Part shown: piece by piece, positions 45,473 to 53,754 of the stretch | Numbering within the stretch: position 1 is the stretch's first letter | Layout: the number at the start of each line of letters is the position of its first letter | Source: Paraburkholderia solitsugae | GTDB taxonomy: Bacteria; Pseudomonadota; Gammaproteobacteria; Burkholderiales; Burkholderiaceae | Direction: 5' to 3' | Assembly (NCBI RefSeq): GCF_013177695.1 | Contig: NZ_WOEY01000066.1 | Location: 62,001 to 126,000 of the forward strand | DNA length: 64,000 nt | The notes under the pieces: generated by a model | Seen by the model: only the letters and a program-made list of their open reading frames with translations | The model's database searches: none | Told to the model about the DNA's origin: nothing | Made by a program: the position numbers and the translations under genes

Positions 45473-45934
45473 GTGCCTCTGACGATCGTTGTCAACAGAC
45501 AGCCGCACGCGGTGAATTCGAGTCCTGATACGCCGTTGCTGTATGTGCTGCGAAACGAACTGCAGCTTAACGGCCCGAAGTTCGGCTGTGGTCTGGCGCA
45601 GTGCGGCGCATGCACCGTGCACCTCGGCGACGACGCAGTGCGCTCGTGCGTGTTGCCGGTGTCGGGTGTGGCTCTGCCCATCACGACGGTGGAGGGCCTG
45701 GCGGCCCAGAATCCGCCGAACCCGCTGATCGCCTCTTTTGTAAAGCATCAGGCGGCGCAATGTGGTTATTGCATTAGCGGAATGGTGATGACATCCGCTG
45801 CATTGCTTAAACAGAAGCCGCATGCCACCCGGGCGGAAATCATTGCGGCGCTCGATGGAAACCTTTGTCGCTGCGGCACGCATCTGCGTATTCTCGAGGC
45901 TGTGGAAGATGCGGCTGGAGGAAAACAGTCGTGA
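45473..45934 (+). CDS. (2Fe-2S) subunit, IorA-type molybdenum hydroxylase (copy 3)
   Basis: A 153-residue iron-sulphur subunit from the GTG at 45473, which has GGAG seven bases upstream; an in-frame ATG at 45371 would add 34 unlike residues. Cluster motifs FGCGLAQCGAC...RSC and CGYCISG...LCRCGTH are complete. The stop overlaps the GTG start of the Moco subunit gene (GTGA). The upstream cytochrome c is the probable electron acceptor. Confidence 0.9.
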   Translation: MPLTIVVNRQPHAVNSSPDTPLLYVLRNELQLNGPKFGCGLAQCGACTVHLGDDAVRSCVLPVSGVALPITTVEGLAAQNPPNPLIASFVKHQAAQCGYCISGMVMTSAALLKQKPHATRAEIIAALDGNLCRCGTHLRILEAVEDAAGGKQS

Positions 45935-48174
45935 CTAGCCGCCGGCGGTTTCTTAAGCTTGGCGGCGGACTCGCCGTTTCGTTCGCGCTGCCATTGTCGC
46001 TGAGCTGGCCAGCGTTGAACGTGGAGGCTGCCGGCGAAGCCGGGGCCGGCTCTAGCGATGCGAGAGCTTCAGCGAAATCGCAGGACGCCGCACAAGTGTC
46101 GGCGTGGCTTGCAATTGATAAGCGCGGAAACGTAACGCTTTACGCCGGTAAGGTCGAGTTGGGGACAGGTGTGCAGACTGCGCTTGCGCAACTCGTTGCG
46201 GAAGAACTGGATGTGCCGATTGAGAGTGTGACCGTGAGTATGGGCGACACTTCAGTGGCGGTTGATCAGGGGCCAACAATCGGCAGCCTGTCGATGCGAG
46301 TGAGCACGTTACCGGTGCGCCGGGCGGCCGCGACTGCGCGTGCGCATATCGTTGTTGAGGCGTCGAAAGTCATGGGCGTGCCTGTCAACCAGTTGTTGAC
46401 TCGCGATGCACATGTATATGAGAGCGCCGATTCAGGGCGCACGATGGCTTATAGCGATTTAATACCTGAGGAATGGGCGACGTTGCCGGTCGATGAAACG
46501 GTCGTCATGAAAGAGCCCCGCGCGTTCGCCGTGATCGGCAAGCCGGTGCCTCGCCTCGAACTGCCGGCAAAAGTGGCCGGCGCGCACACCTACCTGCAAA
46601 ATGTGCGGCTTCCGGGCATGGTACACGCACGCGTGATTCATCCGCCGCTCAACGGCGCTACGCTGGCGACGGTAGATCGGAAGAGCGTCGCTGATATGCC
46701 AGGTTTGATCGACGTTGTCGTCAAGCAAAACTTCGTTGCGGTCGTCTGCGAACAGGAATACCAGGCGGTCTCCGCATCGCGCGCGTTGACCGTCGAATGG
46801 ACGCTACCGAAAAACGCAATCGACGGCACGGCTGTGTATGATGCGATGCGCGCGGAGCAGGGTTTCGACGCCGAACTGCGCAAGAATGGTGACGCTGACG
46901 CGTCATTCGAACAATCCAGTAAGCGTCTGAGCGCGACTTACCGGACGCCGTACCTGACCCACGGTTCGATCGGGCCATCGTGCGGTGTTGCAGACGTCAA
47001 GCCGGACTTCGCGATCGTGTGGTCCGCGACGCAGGGTTCGTTTCCGCTGCGGGATGCCATCGCCGTGTTGATCGGCATGTCAAAGGACAAGGTGCGTGTC
47101 GTGTGGACGGAGGGCGCCGGCTGCTATGGTCACAATGGCGCCGATGACGCATCGGCCGAGGCTGCACTGCTGTCTCAGGCGCTCGGTCGCCCGGTTCGGG
47201 TGCAATGGATGCGCAACGATGAGCATGGTTGGGACCCGAAATGTCCAGCCGCAGAAGCGCAAATCAAAGGTAGTGTGAGCGCGGATGGGAAGGTGGAAAG
47301 CTGGTCGTACACGATGTCGACGCCGACCCATATTTCCCGGCCGATGGGTAGCGCAGGAAACCTTTTGCCGGGAAGACTGATGGGTCTGCCGCCCAAGCCG
47401 ATACGCATCGGTGGAGACCATTGCGCGAGAACGCTTTACCACTTCCCGAACGAACGCGTCGCGGTGCGCTGGCTGCCTGACGGCCCGCTGCGCCCATCGG
47501 CGATGCGCGGACTGGGTGCTGTCGCCAATACGTTCGCCAACGAATCGTTTCTCGATGAACTAGCCAGTCTGGCGGGGCGCGATCCGATTGAGTTCCGAAT
47601 CACGCATCTAAGCGACGAGCGTGCGATCGCAGTTCTTCAGGAGGTGAAGGCGGCATCGAACTGGAACGTCCGGCGTGCGCACGTAGGCAAAGCGGATGCA
47701 TCGGTTCGCGAAGGCGTCGGCGTCGCTTTTGCGGAACTTGAGCCTGGTGGCGCCTATGTGGCATCGGTGTGCTGCGTGGAGGTGGACGTTCATAGCGGCG
47801 AGACCCGAGTGACATGCGTATTTGTCGCACATGATTGCGGGTTGATTGTGAATCCGGATGGTCTGCGCAACCAGATCCAGGGGTGTGTGATTCAGACCCT
47901 CAGCCGTTCGCTCAAGGAAGAAGTGCGCTTCAACCGGAAGGAAATGCTGTCGCTCGACTGGGCTAGCTATCCGATCCTGCGTTTCAGCGAGTTGCCGTCA
48001 GAGGTAACGATTTCGCTGGTGAATCGTGTCGACCGATCACCGGTCGGGGCCGGCGAACCGACGGCGCTGACGATCGCACCTGCCGTCGGCAATGCAATAT
48101 TTCATGCGACAGGCGTTCGACTCAGAAAAACGCCTTTTACCGCTGAGGAGTTCAAGGCAGCGCAGAAGGCTTGA
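45931..48174 (+). CDS. molybdopterin-binding subunit, IorB-type molybdenum hydroxylase (copy 3)
   Basis: A 747-residue Moco subunit starting at GTG 45931 with GGAGG upstream. The Tat signal SRRRFLKLGGG is at residues 3-13. The GAGEPTALTIAP loop bears the catalytic Glu. The usual GGGFGRR block of the Moco site is altered: the matching place reads GAGCYGHNGADDAS, as in several IorB-like enzymes. It is clearly related to the fragment at 54303-54641. Substrate unknown. Confidence 0.88.
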   Translation: MTSRRRFLKLGGGLAVSFALPLSLSWPALNVEAAGEAGAGSSDARASAKSQDAAQVSAWLAIDKRGNVTLYAGKVELGTGVQTALAQLVAEELDVPIESVTVSMGDTSVAVDQGPTIGSLSMRVSTLPVRRAAATARAHIVVEASKVMGVPVNQLLTRDAHVYESADSGRTMAYSDLIPEEWATLPVDETVVMKEPRAFAVIGKPVPRLELPAKVAGAHTYLQNVRLPGMVHARVIHPPLNGATLATVDRKSVADMPGLIDVVVKQNFVAVVCEQEYQAVSASRALTVEWTLPKNAIDGTAVYDAMRAEQGFDAELRKNGDADASFEQSSKRLSATYRTPYLTHGSIGPSCGVADVKPDFAIVWSATQGSFPLRDAIAVLIGMSKDKVRVVWTEGAGCYGHNGADDASAEAALLSQALGRPVRVQWMRNDEHGWDPKCPAAEAQIKGSVSADGKVESWSYTMSTPTHISRPMGSAGNLLPGRLMGLPPKPIRIGGDHCARTLYHFPNERVAVRWLPDGPLRPSAMRGLGAVANTFANESFLDELASLAGRDPIEFRITHLSDERAIAVLQEVKAASNWNVRRAHVGKADASVREGVGVAFAELEPGGAYVASVCCVEVDVHSGETRVTCVFVAHDCGLIVNPDGLRNQIQGCVIQTLSRSLKEEVRFNRKEMLSLDWASYPILRFSELPSEVTISLVNRVDRSPVGAGEPTALTIAPAVGNAIFHATGVRLRKTPFTAEEFKAAQKA

Positions 48175-48215
48175 ACGCTACCACGTACCCTGGTGGAGTT
48201 GAGCAATCAAGGACT

Positions 48216-49121
48216 ATGCTGGATCTAAACGACTTCTATTACTTCGTGAGTGTTGTAGATCGTGGCGGGATGACGGCAGCGAGTCGCAGCCTTTCGGTGC
48301 CCAAATCAACAATTAGCTATCGTATCCAGCAGCTGGAGGCGTCGCTGGGGGCACGTTTGATTAACAGAACCACACGACAGTTCAGTGTGACGGACGCCGG
48401 CCTGGAGTTCTACAAGCACGCAGCGCTGATGTTGGAGAAGGCGCAAGCAGCGGAAGCGATCGTCAAGGGGCGGCTAGTTGAACCCGGCGGCATCGTCCGG
48501 GTCACCACGGCGGTTGCAATCGCGGAGTTTGCAACCGCCAAGGTATTGCCGGAATTTCTGGGTAGATACCCGAAGATTAATGTCATCCAGCACGTAACAG
48601 ATGCCTCCGTAGATATCGTTGCAGAAAATTTTGACCTTGCTATAAGGGCGCACTCGAATTCGTTACCGGACTCAAACCTTATAAAGCGAACGCTAGGTTT
48701 TGCGCCTTGGCGTCTGTTCGCAGGTCAACGTTACGTTAAAGAGTTCGGGATGCCGAATAGTCCAGAACAACTTGCCCACCACAATGGTCTTTTCATGATG
48801 CGCACCGGCGTTCAGCCCACGTGGCTGCTGCGACGTTCTGACGGTATCGAACATCGGGTGCCTCTTCGGCCGCGCGTGATGACCAACGACATGGTCGGCC
48901 TGAAGGCCGCAGCGCAGATGGGCCTGGGAATCGTCGCCCTGCCAGCCTATATCTGCCGTGAGGATGTCATCTCCGGCAGGCTTCAGCCTGTACTTCCGGA
49001 ATGGTCCGCAGGTGAGTCGACCCTTACTGCTCTGTTGCCGTTCCGGCATGGGGTATTGCCTTCGGTCCGGGCGTACCTGGACTTTCTGATAAGTGAGATT
49101 CCAAAGGCACTAGTCTTCTAG
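48216..49121 (+). CDS. LysR family transcriptional regulator
   Basis: A 301-residue LysR regulator and close paralogue of the one at 26719 (MLDLNDFYYFVSVVDRGGMT versus MLDLNAIYYFVHVVDHKGIT). HTH FVSVVDRGGMTAASRSLSVP and KSTISYRIQQLE are followed by the effector domain. The ATG at 48216 has AAGGA; an in-frame TTG overlapping the preceding stop is possible. It follows the molybdenum hydroxylase genes on the same strand and may regulate them. Confidence 0.9.
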   Translation: MLDLNDFYYFVSVVDRGGMTAASRSLSVPKSTISYRIQQLEASLGARLINRTTRQFSVTDAGLEFYKHAALMLEKAQAAEAIVKGRLVEPGGIVRVTTAVAIAEFATAKVLPEFLGRYPKINVIQHVTDASVDIVAENFDLAIRAHSNSLPDSNLIKRTLGFAPWRLFAGQRYVKEFGMPNSPEQLAHHNGLFMMRTGVQPTWLLRRSDGIEHRVPLRPRVMTNDMVGLKAAAQMGLGIVALPAYICREDVISGRLQPVLPEWSAGESTLTALLPFRHGVLPSVRAYLDFLISEIPKALVF

Positions 49122-49228
49122 GTGGGCCTGGGGAGATGGGGTTGATCGAGAAAATGGAATCCTGATTCCTCGACGGCTTGATGTGTGGCCGGTCACGTTC
49201 ACGCGTGCTCCGGCCGCAAGCACTATGG

Positions 49229-50284
49229 TCATCGCGCGATCGTGGATTCGCGGACGACGAGTTCAGGCCTCAGCACAATGTTGACGTTTGCCTTTGTACC
49301 GCCATCGAGATTTTCCAGCATCAAGATCGCAGCACGAACGCCCATTTCATAAAGAGGGATGCGTACGGTAGTCATCGGAGGCGCAACGGAATCCATCAGC
49401 GGCATATCGTTGTGGCCGACCACCGAAATGTCCTGAGGGCACCGGAGACCGCGTGCGCGAATGGAGTCATAGCAGCCTAGCGCAAGCAGGTCGTTGGCGG
49501 CGACGATCGAGGTGATTCCGGGATGGAGTTCAAGCAGCATGTCGCATGCGGCACAACCTTCGTCACGGGAGAACGCTTTGGACTCGGCCACCGGACATTG
49601 GGTTTTTTTTAAACCCTTCTCTCGGATTGCATCAAGGAAACCCAGGCGGCGCTCGTACCCAGTTGAGAGATCACTCGGGCCGGCGACGTGAGCAATGGCA
49701 GTATGACCAATCTTCACCAAGTGCGTGACCGCCTGTAGCATCGCTAACTGGTTGTCACTGACAACACAGGAAGCGCGGCCACTGTCTTCGCTTCGATTGA
49801 CTACTACTACCGGTATTCCCACCTCGAGACAATGTTCGAGGATGGGGTCGTCGCGGCCAGAAGTCGCCAGGATCAGGCCGTCAACCTGACGCCCGACCAT
49901 CTGATCGATAACGAACCGTTGCCGTTCCGTTCCACCTTCGGCATTTGCGATCAATGGAATGAATCCCTTTTTGGCGAGTTCATCCTCAATGCCGCGCAGA
50001 ATTGGTGGAAATACCTGGTTAGCAATATCCGGCAGCACGACGCCAATGATGCAGGAACAATTAGTGCGAAGCGTGGCAGCGTTCCGGTTGGCGGAAAAAT
50101 TCAGTTGTATTGCAGTACTGAGGACCTTGTCGACCACGTCATCGCCGATAAGATGGCGAGTCTTGGGGTTCATCACTCGCGAAACCGTGGACGTATGAAC
50201 GCCAACGGATTCCGCTAATTCCCTGAGAGTCGTCCTCTTTCTTTGCGGCACATGTCCGAGGGTTGTTCGCTTTCGTTGCGTCAT
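49229..50284 (-). CDS. LacI family transcriptional regulator (copy 1)
   Basis: A 351-residue LacI/GalR repressor. The HTH (TLRELAESVGVHTSTVSRVM) and hinge are followed by a periplasmic-binding-protein-like sensor (SCIIGVVLPDIANQVFPPIL, TSIVAANDLLALGCYD, ISVVGHNDMPLMDSV). The N-terminus shows a repeated QRKRTTL; a GTG between the repeats is another possible start. It and the gene at 58689 are the best candidates to bind the TGCAATCGATTGCA sites. Confidence 0.92.
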   Translation of the reverse strand: MTQRKRTTLGHVPQRKRTTLRELAESVGVHTSTVSRVMNPKTRHLIGDDVVDKVLSTAIQLNFSANRNAATLRTNCSCIIGVVLPDIANQVFPPILRGIEDELAKKGFIPLIANAEGGTERQRFVIDQMVGRQVDGLILATSGRDDPILEHCLEVGIPVVVVNRSEDSGRASCVVSDNQLAMLQAVTHLVKIGHTAIAHVAGPSDLSTGYERRLGFLDAIREKGLKKTQCPVAESKAFSRDEGCAACDMLLELHPGITSIVAANDLLALGCYDSIRARGLRCPQDISVVGHNDMPLMDSVAPPMTTVRIPLYEMGVRAAILMLENLDGGTKANVNIVLRPELVVRESTIAR

Positions 50285-50418
50285 ATTTACGATAACGCGG
50301 CGTCAGTCGCCGCACTCCAGCTAGTTAAGGGCGCAATTTCACCCGCGTGCGCCCGTACAAACAGGCGAAGTTTCAACATGAGCCAGATCGATTCTTCTGG
50401 CGAAATCGTATGCACTGC

Positions 50419-50442
50419 CGCCTTGAGGTTGACCTCAAGGCG
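50419..50442. promoter_or_regulatory. 11-bp-arm palindrome in lacI/SBP intergenic region
   Basis: CGCCTTGAGGT and ACCTCAAGGCG are exact reverse complements separated by TG. It has no central CG and is unlike the LacI-type sites, so a different regulator or an RNA hairpin is possible. Confidence 0.5.
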
Positions 50443-50516
50443 TTCCAGTCAATCAGCATAACGGAGCGTCGTTTCTGCGTTGGCGCCTTGACGACGTGCA
50501 ACTCCTCCGAGTAGCA

Positions 50517-50530
50517 TGCAATCGATTGCA
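50517..50530. promoter_or_regulatory. LacI-family operator before substrate-binding protein gene
   Basis: Perfect TGCAATCGATTGCA ends 20 bp before the GTG at 50551, where a bound repressor would block transcription or elongation. No asymmetric distal copy was found between it and the lacI gene. Confidence 0.78.
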
Positions 50531-50550
50531 ACAGCCAAACAGGGTGGCAC

Positions 50551-51498
50551 GTGGAAGAGAATCTGAATGTTTTTACAGTCCTCGGCTTCGAGGGCGCGTT
50601 TAACCTGCCGATATGGGTCGGTCAAAGGCGGCAGTATTTCCGGAAGTACGGACTGCAAGTTGGTCTTGAGTATGTGAAGGGCTCCGTCGACATGATCGAT
50701 CGCATGACGGCCGGCTCCGCGCACGTGGCTTTGACAAGCGTGGACAACGTACTCGCGTACAGGCGCGGGCAGGGGGAAACCGCGGACGGAAGTGCTCCCG
50801 ATCTGGTTGCATTCATGGGAGGGGATCATGGCTTCCTGTCGTTGATGGCGAAACCGGAGGTCACGTCCGTGCCGCAGTTGCGAGGCAAAACGCTTTCGGT
50901 CGATGCACTGACAACCGGTTTTGCATTCGTGCTGCGGGAAATCCTTGTGGCGAACCAGATTGCGATGACCGACGTGAAGTTTGAGGCAGCTGGAGGCACG
51001 GGTAATCGCTATCGCGCGTTGGTCGCCGGAAAGCACGATGGGACGCTGGTGCGCACGCCTTTTGAGCGTTTGGCGGAGCGCCAGGGGCTCAACGTACTGT
51101 TGCGTGTCAAATCCCTGTTTCCAGACTACTTGGGGACTGTTGGTGCGGTCATGCATTCGTGGGCCTCGCGAAATCAGGATCGGTTGATCAGATTCATTCT
51201 GGCGTACCGTGAAGCGTTGAACTGGATTTTCGATGCGAGCAACAAAGAGGCTCTCGTCGAAATACTGCGAGCAGAGTTCGTTGAACTGACGGACGATGAT
51301 GCCCGCGCCGTACTCGGGGACCTGGTGGATCCGATTTGCGGGCTCATTAGCGATATGAGCATTTCGGACGCAGGACTGGAGCAAGTCTCGCGCATTCGCG
51401 ATGCCCATGCGCCCGTGTCGACGAACCGATCGTGCCAGGATTGTATCGATCGGCAATACCTTCGAACGGCGCAGAACTCGACTCGCTGGGCGCGTTAG
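50551..51498 (+). CDS. NMT1/NrtA-like substrate-binding protein without signal peptide
   Basis: About 315 residues of the NMT1/THI5-like type II binding-protein fold (FEGAFNLPIWVGQRRQYFRKYG, MTAGSAHVALTSVDNVLAYR, PQLRGKTLSVDALTTGFAF). Unlike transporter-linked members it has no signal peptide or lipobox, and no permease or ATPase gene is near. The last ~25 residues (CQDCIDRQYLRTAQNSTRWAR) are not family-like and may follow a frameshift. A LacI operator lies just upstream. It could be a cytoplasmic binding or sensing protein. Confidence 0.75.
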   Translation: MEENLNVFTVLGFEGAFNLPIWVGQRRQYFRKYGLQVGLEYVKGSVDMIDRMTAGSAHVALTSVDNVLAYRRGQGETADGSAPDLVAFMGGDHGFLSLMAKPEVTSVPQLRGKTLSVDALTTGFAFVLREILVANQIAMTDVKFEAAGGTGNRYRALVAGKHDGTLVRTPFERLAERQGLNVLLRVKSLFPDYLGTVGAVMHSWASRNQDRLIRFILAYREALNWIFDASNKEALVEILRAEFVELTDDDARAVLGDLVDPICGLISDMSISDAGLEQVSRIRDAHAPVSTNRSCQDCIDRQYLRTAQNSTRWAR

Positions 51499-51575
51499 GC
51501 TGCTGTGTCGCGTCAATGCAAAATGGGCGGGGATGCCTTCCATCTCCGCCCGCCAACTCGGCACCGTAGGTGCGC

Positions 51576-51986
51576 TTAGTCGACTACGGCAATCGCTTGT
51601 ACCTCAAGCAGCATTTCCGGTTTGGCCAAACCTGCCACCGTAATCAACGCGCTCGCGGGAAAGTTGTCGCCAAAAATTTCCTTGCGGATTTTGGTGAGTT
51701 GATCGCCAAAGCGCGCATCGGTAATCGACACTGTCATCGTGACGATATCCGCGAGCGTACCGCCGGCTTGATCGAGTGTCTTGGCAATCCGGGAAAAGAT
51801 CTCTCGTGCTTGCCCCGAAAAATCCCCGGCAAGGGAGTTGCCCTGTTCGTCGTCGACCACGGTTTGTCCCGCTAACCACACAATCTTGCCACCCTGCGTG
51901 ATGACTGCGGGGGAGTACGCCCGCTCTTGTGCCGCATCGCGTTTGACATAGCTTCGAACATGTTTCTTCTGCGGATCATTTGCCAT
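51576..51986 (-). CDS. RidA-family protein (cytoplasmic)
   Basis: A 136-residue RidA/YjgF-type protein. The blocks GKIVWLAGQTVVD, DFSGQAREIFSRI and ITDARFGDQLTKIRKEIFG are clear. In contrast to the two RidA genes near 39 kb it has no signal peptide. Such proteins deaminate enamine or imine intermediates. GAGG lies before the ATG at 51986. It is convergent with the substrate-binding protein gene and divergent from the transporter at 52405. Confidence 0.88.
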   Translation of the reverse strand: MANDPQKKHVRSYVKRDAAQERAYSPAVITQGGKIVWLAGQTVVDDEQGNSLAGDFSGQAREIFSRIAKTLDQAGGTLADIVTMTVSITDARFGDQLTKIRKEIFGDNFPASALITVAGLAKPEMLLEVQAIAVVD

Positions 51987-52174
51987 ACATACCTCGCTTT
52001 CATTAAGTTGAATTGAACGTGAACGTGTTGCATCAGGGCCGTAAGCGCGCGTCATGGGCAGGTAGATGCAGCAGTCGCACGTGCCCAGGAGGCGGTCATA
52101 GGCAGGGCAGGATCGGAGCCGGTCACCTAGTCGCAGATACGATCCTGAATCTCACTCTCATCGCCGCCTGACTT

Positions 52175-52188
52175 TGCAAACGATTGCA
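52175..52188 (+). promoter_or_regulatory. distal asymmetric LacI-type operator before transporter
   Basis: TGCAAACGATTGCA, centre 153 bp upstream of the perfect site at 52328-52341. It is the same variant and orientation relative to the gene as at the porin, and could also touch the divergent RidA promoter. Confidence 0.68.
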
Positions 52189-52322
52189 GCATAGTCAACG
52201 GAGATCGAATTGTCAAAAGATCGCGTCATCGGGTTTACACTCACCTGATGCATCAAAACGTCTTGATTACAGCGATTTTTTTGGGGCATGTTCGAAGCGA
52301 CTCCGCTGGTAAACCATAGTTC

Positions 52323-52346
52323 TTTAATGCAATCGATTGCATTAAA
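52323..52346. promoter_or_regulatory. extended 24-bp LacI-type palindrome before transporter
   Basis: The core TGCAATCGATTGCA (52328-52341) is extended on both sides by symmetric TTTAA/TTAAA, giving a perfect 24-bp palindrome. It is the most symmetric operator in the window, ending 58 bp before the transporter ATG. Confidence 0.8.
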
Positions 52347-52404
52347 TTTGCTGTGAAAGTTTTTTTGGCTGAACAGGCGTTTTGTACGCGACAGGAGCAA
52401 TAGG

Positions 52405-53754
52405 ATGCTAGCAACACAATCCATCTCGGTTAGATCGTTCATCAATGAACGAAAGATTTCAGGATTCCAGATCAGGACACTCGTTCTCTGTTTCCTGATC
52501 CTGGTTCTGGATGGCTACGATACGGTCGTCGTTGGCTTCATCGCCCCAGCACTCAGATCACATTTTGGGGTCAGCCCGGTGCAGTTCGCGCCTGTGTTCG
52601 GCGCCGGATTCCTTGGCCTTGCCATTGGTTCGTTTGTCTTCGGGCCTGTTGCCGACCGTTTTGGCCGTAAGGCCACGCTGATCTGTGCCGTACTCCTGTT
52701 CGGTTTGTTCAGCATTCTTTCGTCGCAGGCGTCGTCGATTGAAGCGCTGATCGCACTGCGTCTCGCGACCGGTCTGGGGTTGGGCGGCGCAATGCCTAAC
52801 GCCTATACGCTGGCCGCCGAATATAGTCCTGACAGCATGCGCTCGACGCTTATCGCGCCCCTTGGATGCGGCATCTCTGCAGGTGGCGTGCTGGCTGGTC
52901 TCGTCGCGCCACATTTGGTAAGCAACTACGGTTGGCAGTCGATGCTGATCCTGGGCGGCGCACTACCTTTGTTGTTGTCCGTATTCCTGATCGTCTGGTT
53001 ACCGGAGTCAGCGTGCTATCTGTTGACGCGTGGTCGCCAGTCCGACGCGCAGGCCATCATTCAGCGCATCGAGCCGCAGACCCCGCTGGGCAATACGCGC
53101 CTTACGCTTGATGAAGTAGCTGATCGTGGATTCCCGGTGAGCCATCTGCTGCGTTCCGGACTTCGCGGCGGTACCTTGCTCCTCTGGGTTACGGGATTCA
53201 TGGCGTTGCTGGCCGTCTATTTTCTCGGTAACTGGTTGACCATGCTCATCCAGGAGAGCGGCGTGCCGTTTGGCCGTGCATCGCTCATGACTGCCCTCTA
53301 TCTGACTGGCAACGGCCTCGGCGCGATTTTCCTCGGCTTCCTGATGGATCGGATGAATCCTCAGTACGTGGTCGCCGGCGCGTTCCTTTGCGCAGCAATC
53401 TGTCTCGCGTCGTTCGGTCATCTCACAGGAATTCCGGCACTTGCGCTGGTCGCGCTCTTCTTGACCGGTGTGGGCACCGGCGGCGCCATGACCGGGACCA
53501 GTATTTTGTCGACGAGCTTCTATCCGACGGCGACGCGTGCCACCGGCGTGGCGTGGACACTGGGGATGGGGCGGGTGGGATCGATCGTCGGTTCGATGAT
53601 CGGTGGCATCATGCTCGCTGCGAAATGGGCACCTACGGTCATGTTCGCAGTAGTGTCTATTCCGATCGCAGTCGCAGCCGTCAGCGTCTACGGACTCGCA
53701 CTCTATCGGAGACGGAATCCGGTGTCGGTAGCAACGGTTCTTTCAACGCGATGA
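52405..53754 (+). CDS. MFS transporter, aromatic acid:H+ symporter (AAHS) family
   Basis: A 449-residue, 12-segment permease. LVLDGYDTVVVGFIAPALRS in TM1 and FGPVADRFGRKATL in the loop 2-3 give the AAHS pattern. AGGAG precedes the ATG at 52405. Two LacI-type operators lie upstream, making this the transporter most directly tied to the regulon and so the best clue that the inducer is an aromatic or heteroaromatic acid. Confidence 0.9.
   Translation: MLATQSISVRSFINERKISGFQIRTLVLCFLILVLDGYDTVVVGFIAPALRSHFGVSPVQFAPVFGAGFLGLAIGSFVFGPVADRFGRKATLICAVLLFGLFSILSSQASSIEALIALRLATGLGLGGAMPNAYTLAAEYSPDSMRSTLIAPLGCGISAGGVLAGLVAPHLVSNYGWQSMLILGGALPLLLSVFLIVWLPESACYLLTRGRQSDAQAIIQRIEPQTPLGNTRLTLDEVADRGFPVSHLLRSGLRGGTLLLWVTGFMALLAVYFLGNWLTMLIQESGVPFGRASLMTALYLTGNGLGAIFLGFLMDRMNPQYVVAGAFLCAAICLASFGHLTGIPALALVALFLTGVGTGGAMTGTSILSTSFYPTATRATGVAWTLGMGRVGSIVGSMIGGIMLAAKWAPTVMFAVVSIPIAVAAVSVYGLALYRRRNPVSVATVLSTR

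Noticed and set aside
43730..48174. Calling this unit the known nicotinate (nic) operon
   Set aside because: No 2,5-dihydroxypyridine dioxygenase, FAD 6-hydroxynicotinate monooxygenase or maleate isomerase is present in the window.
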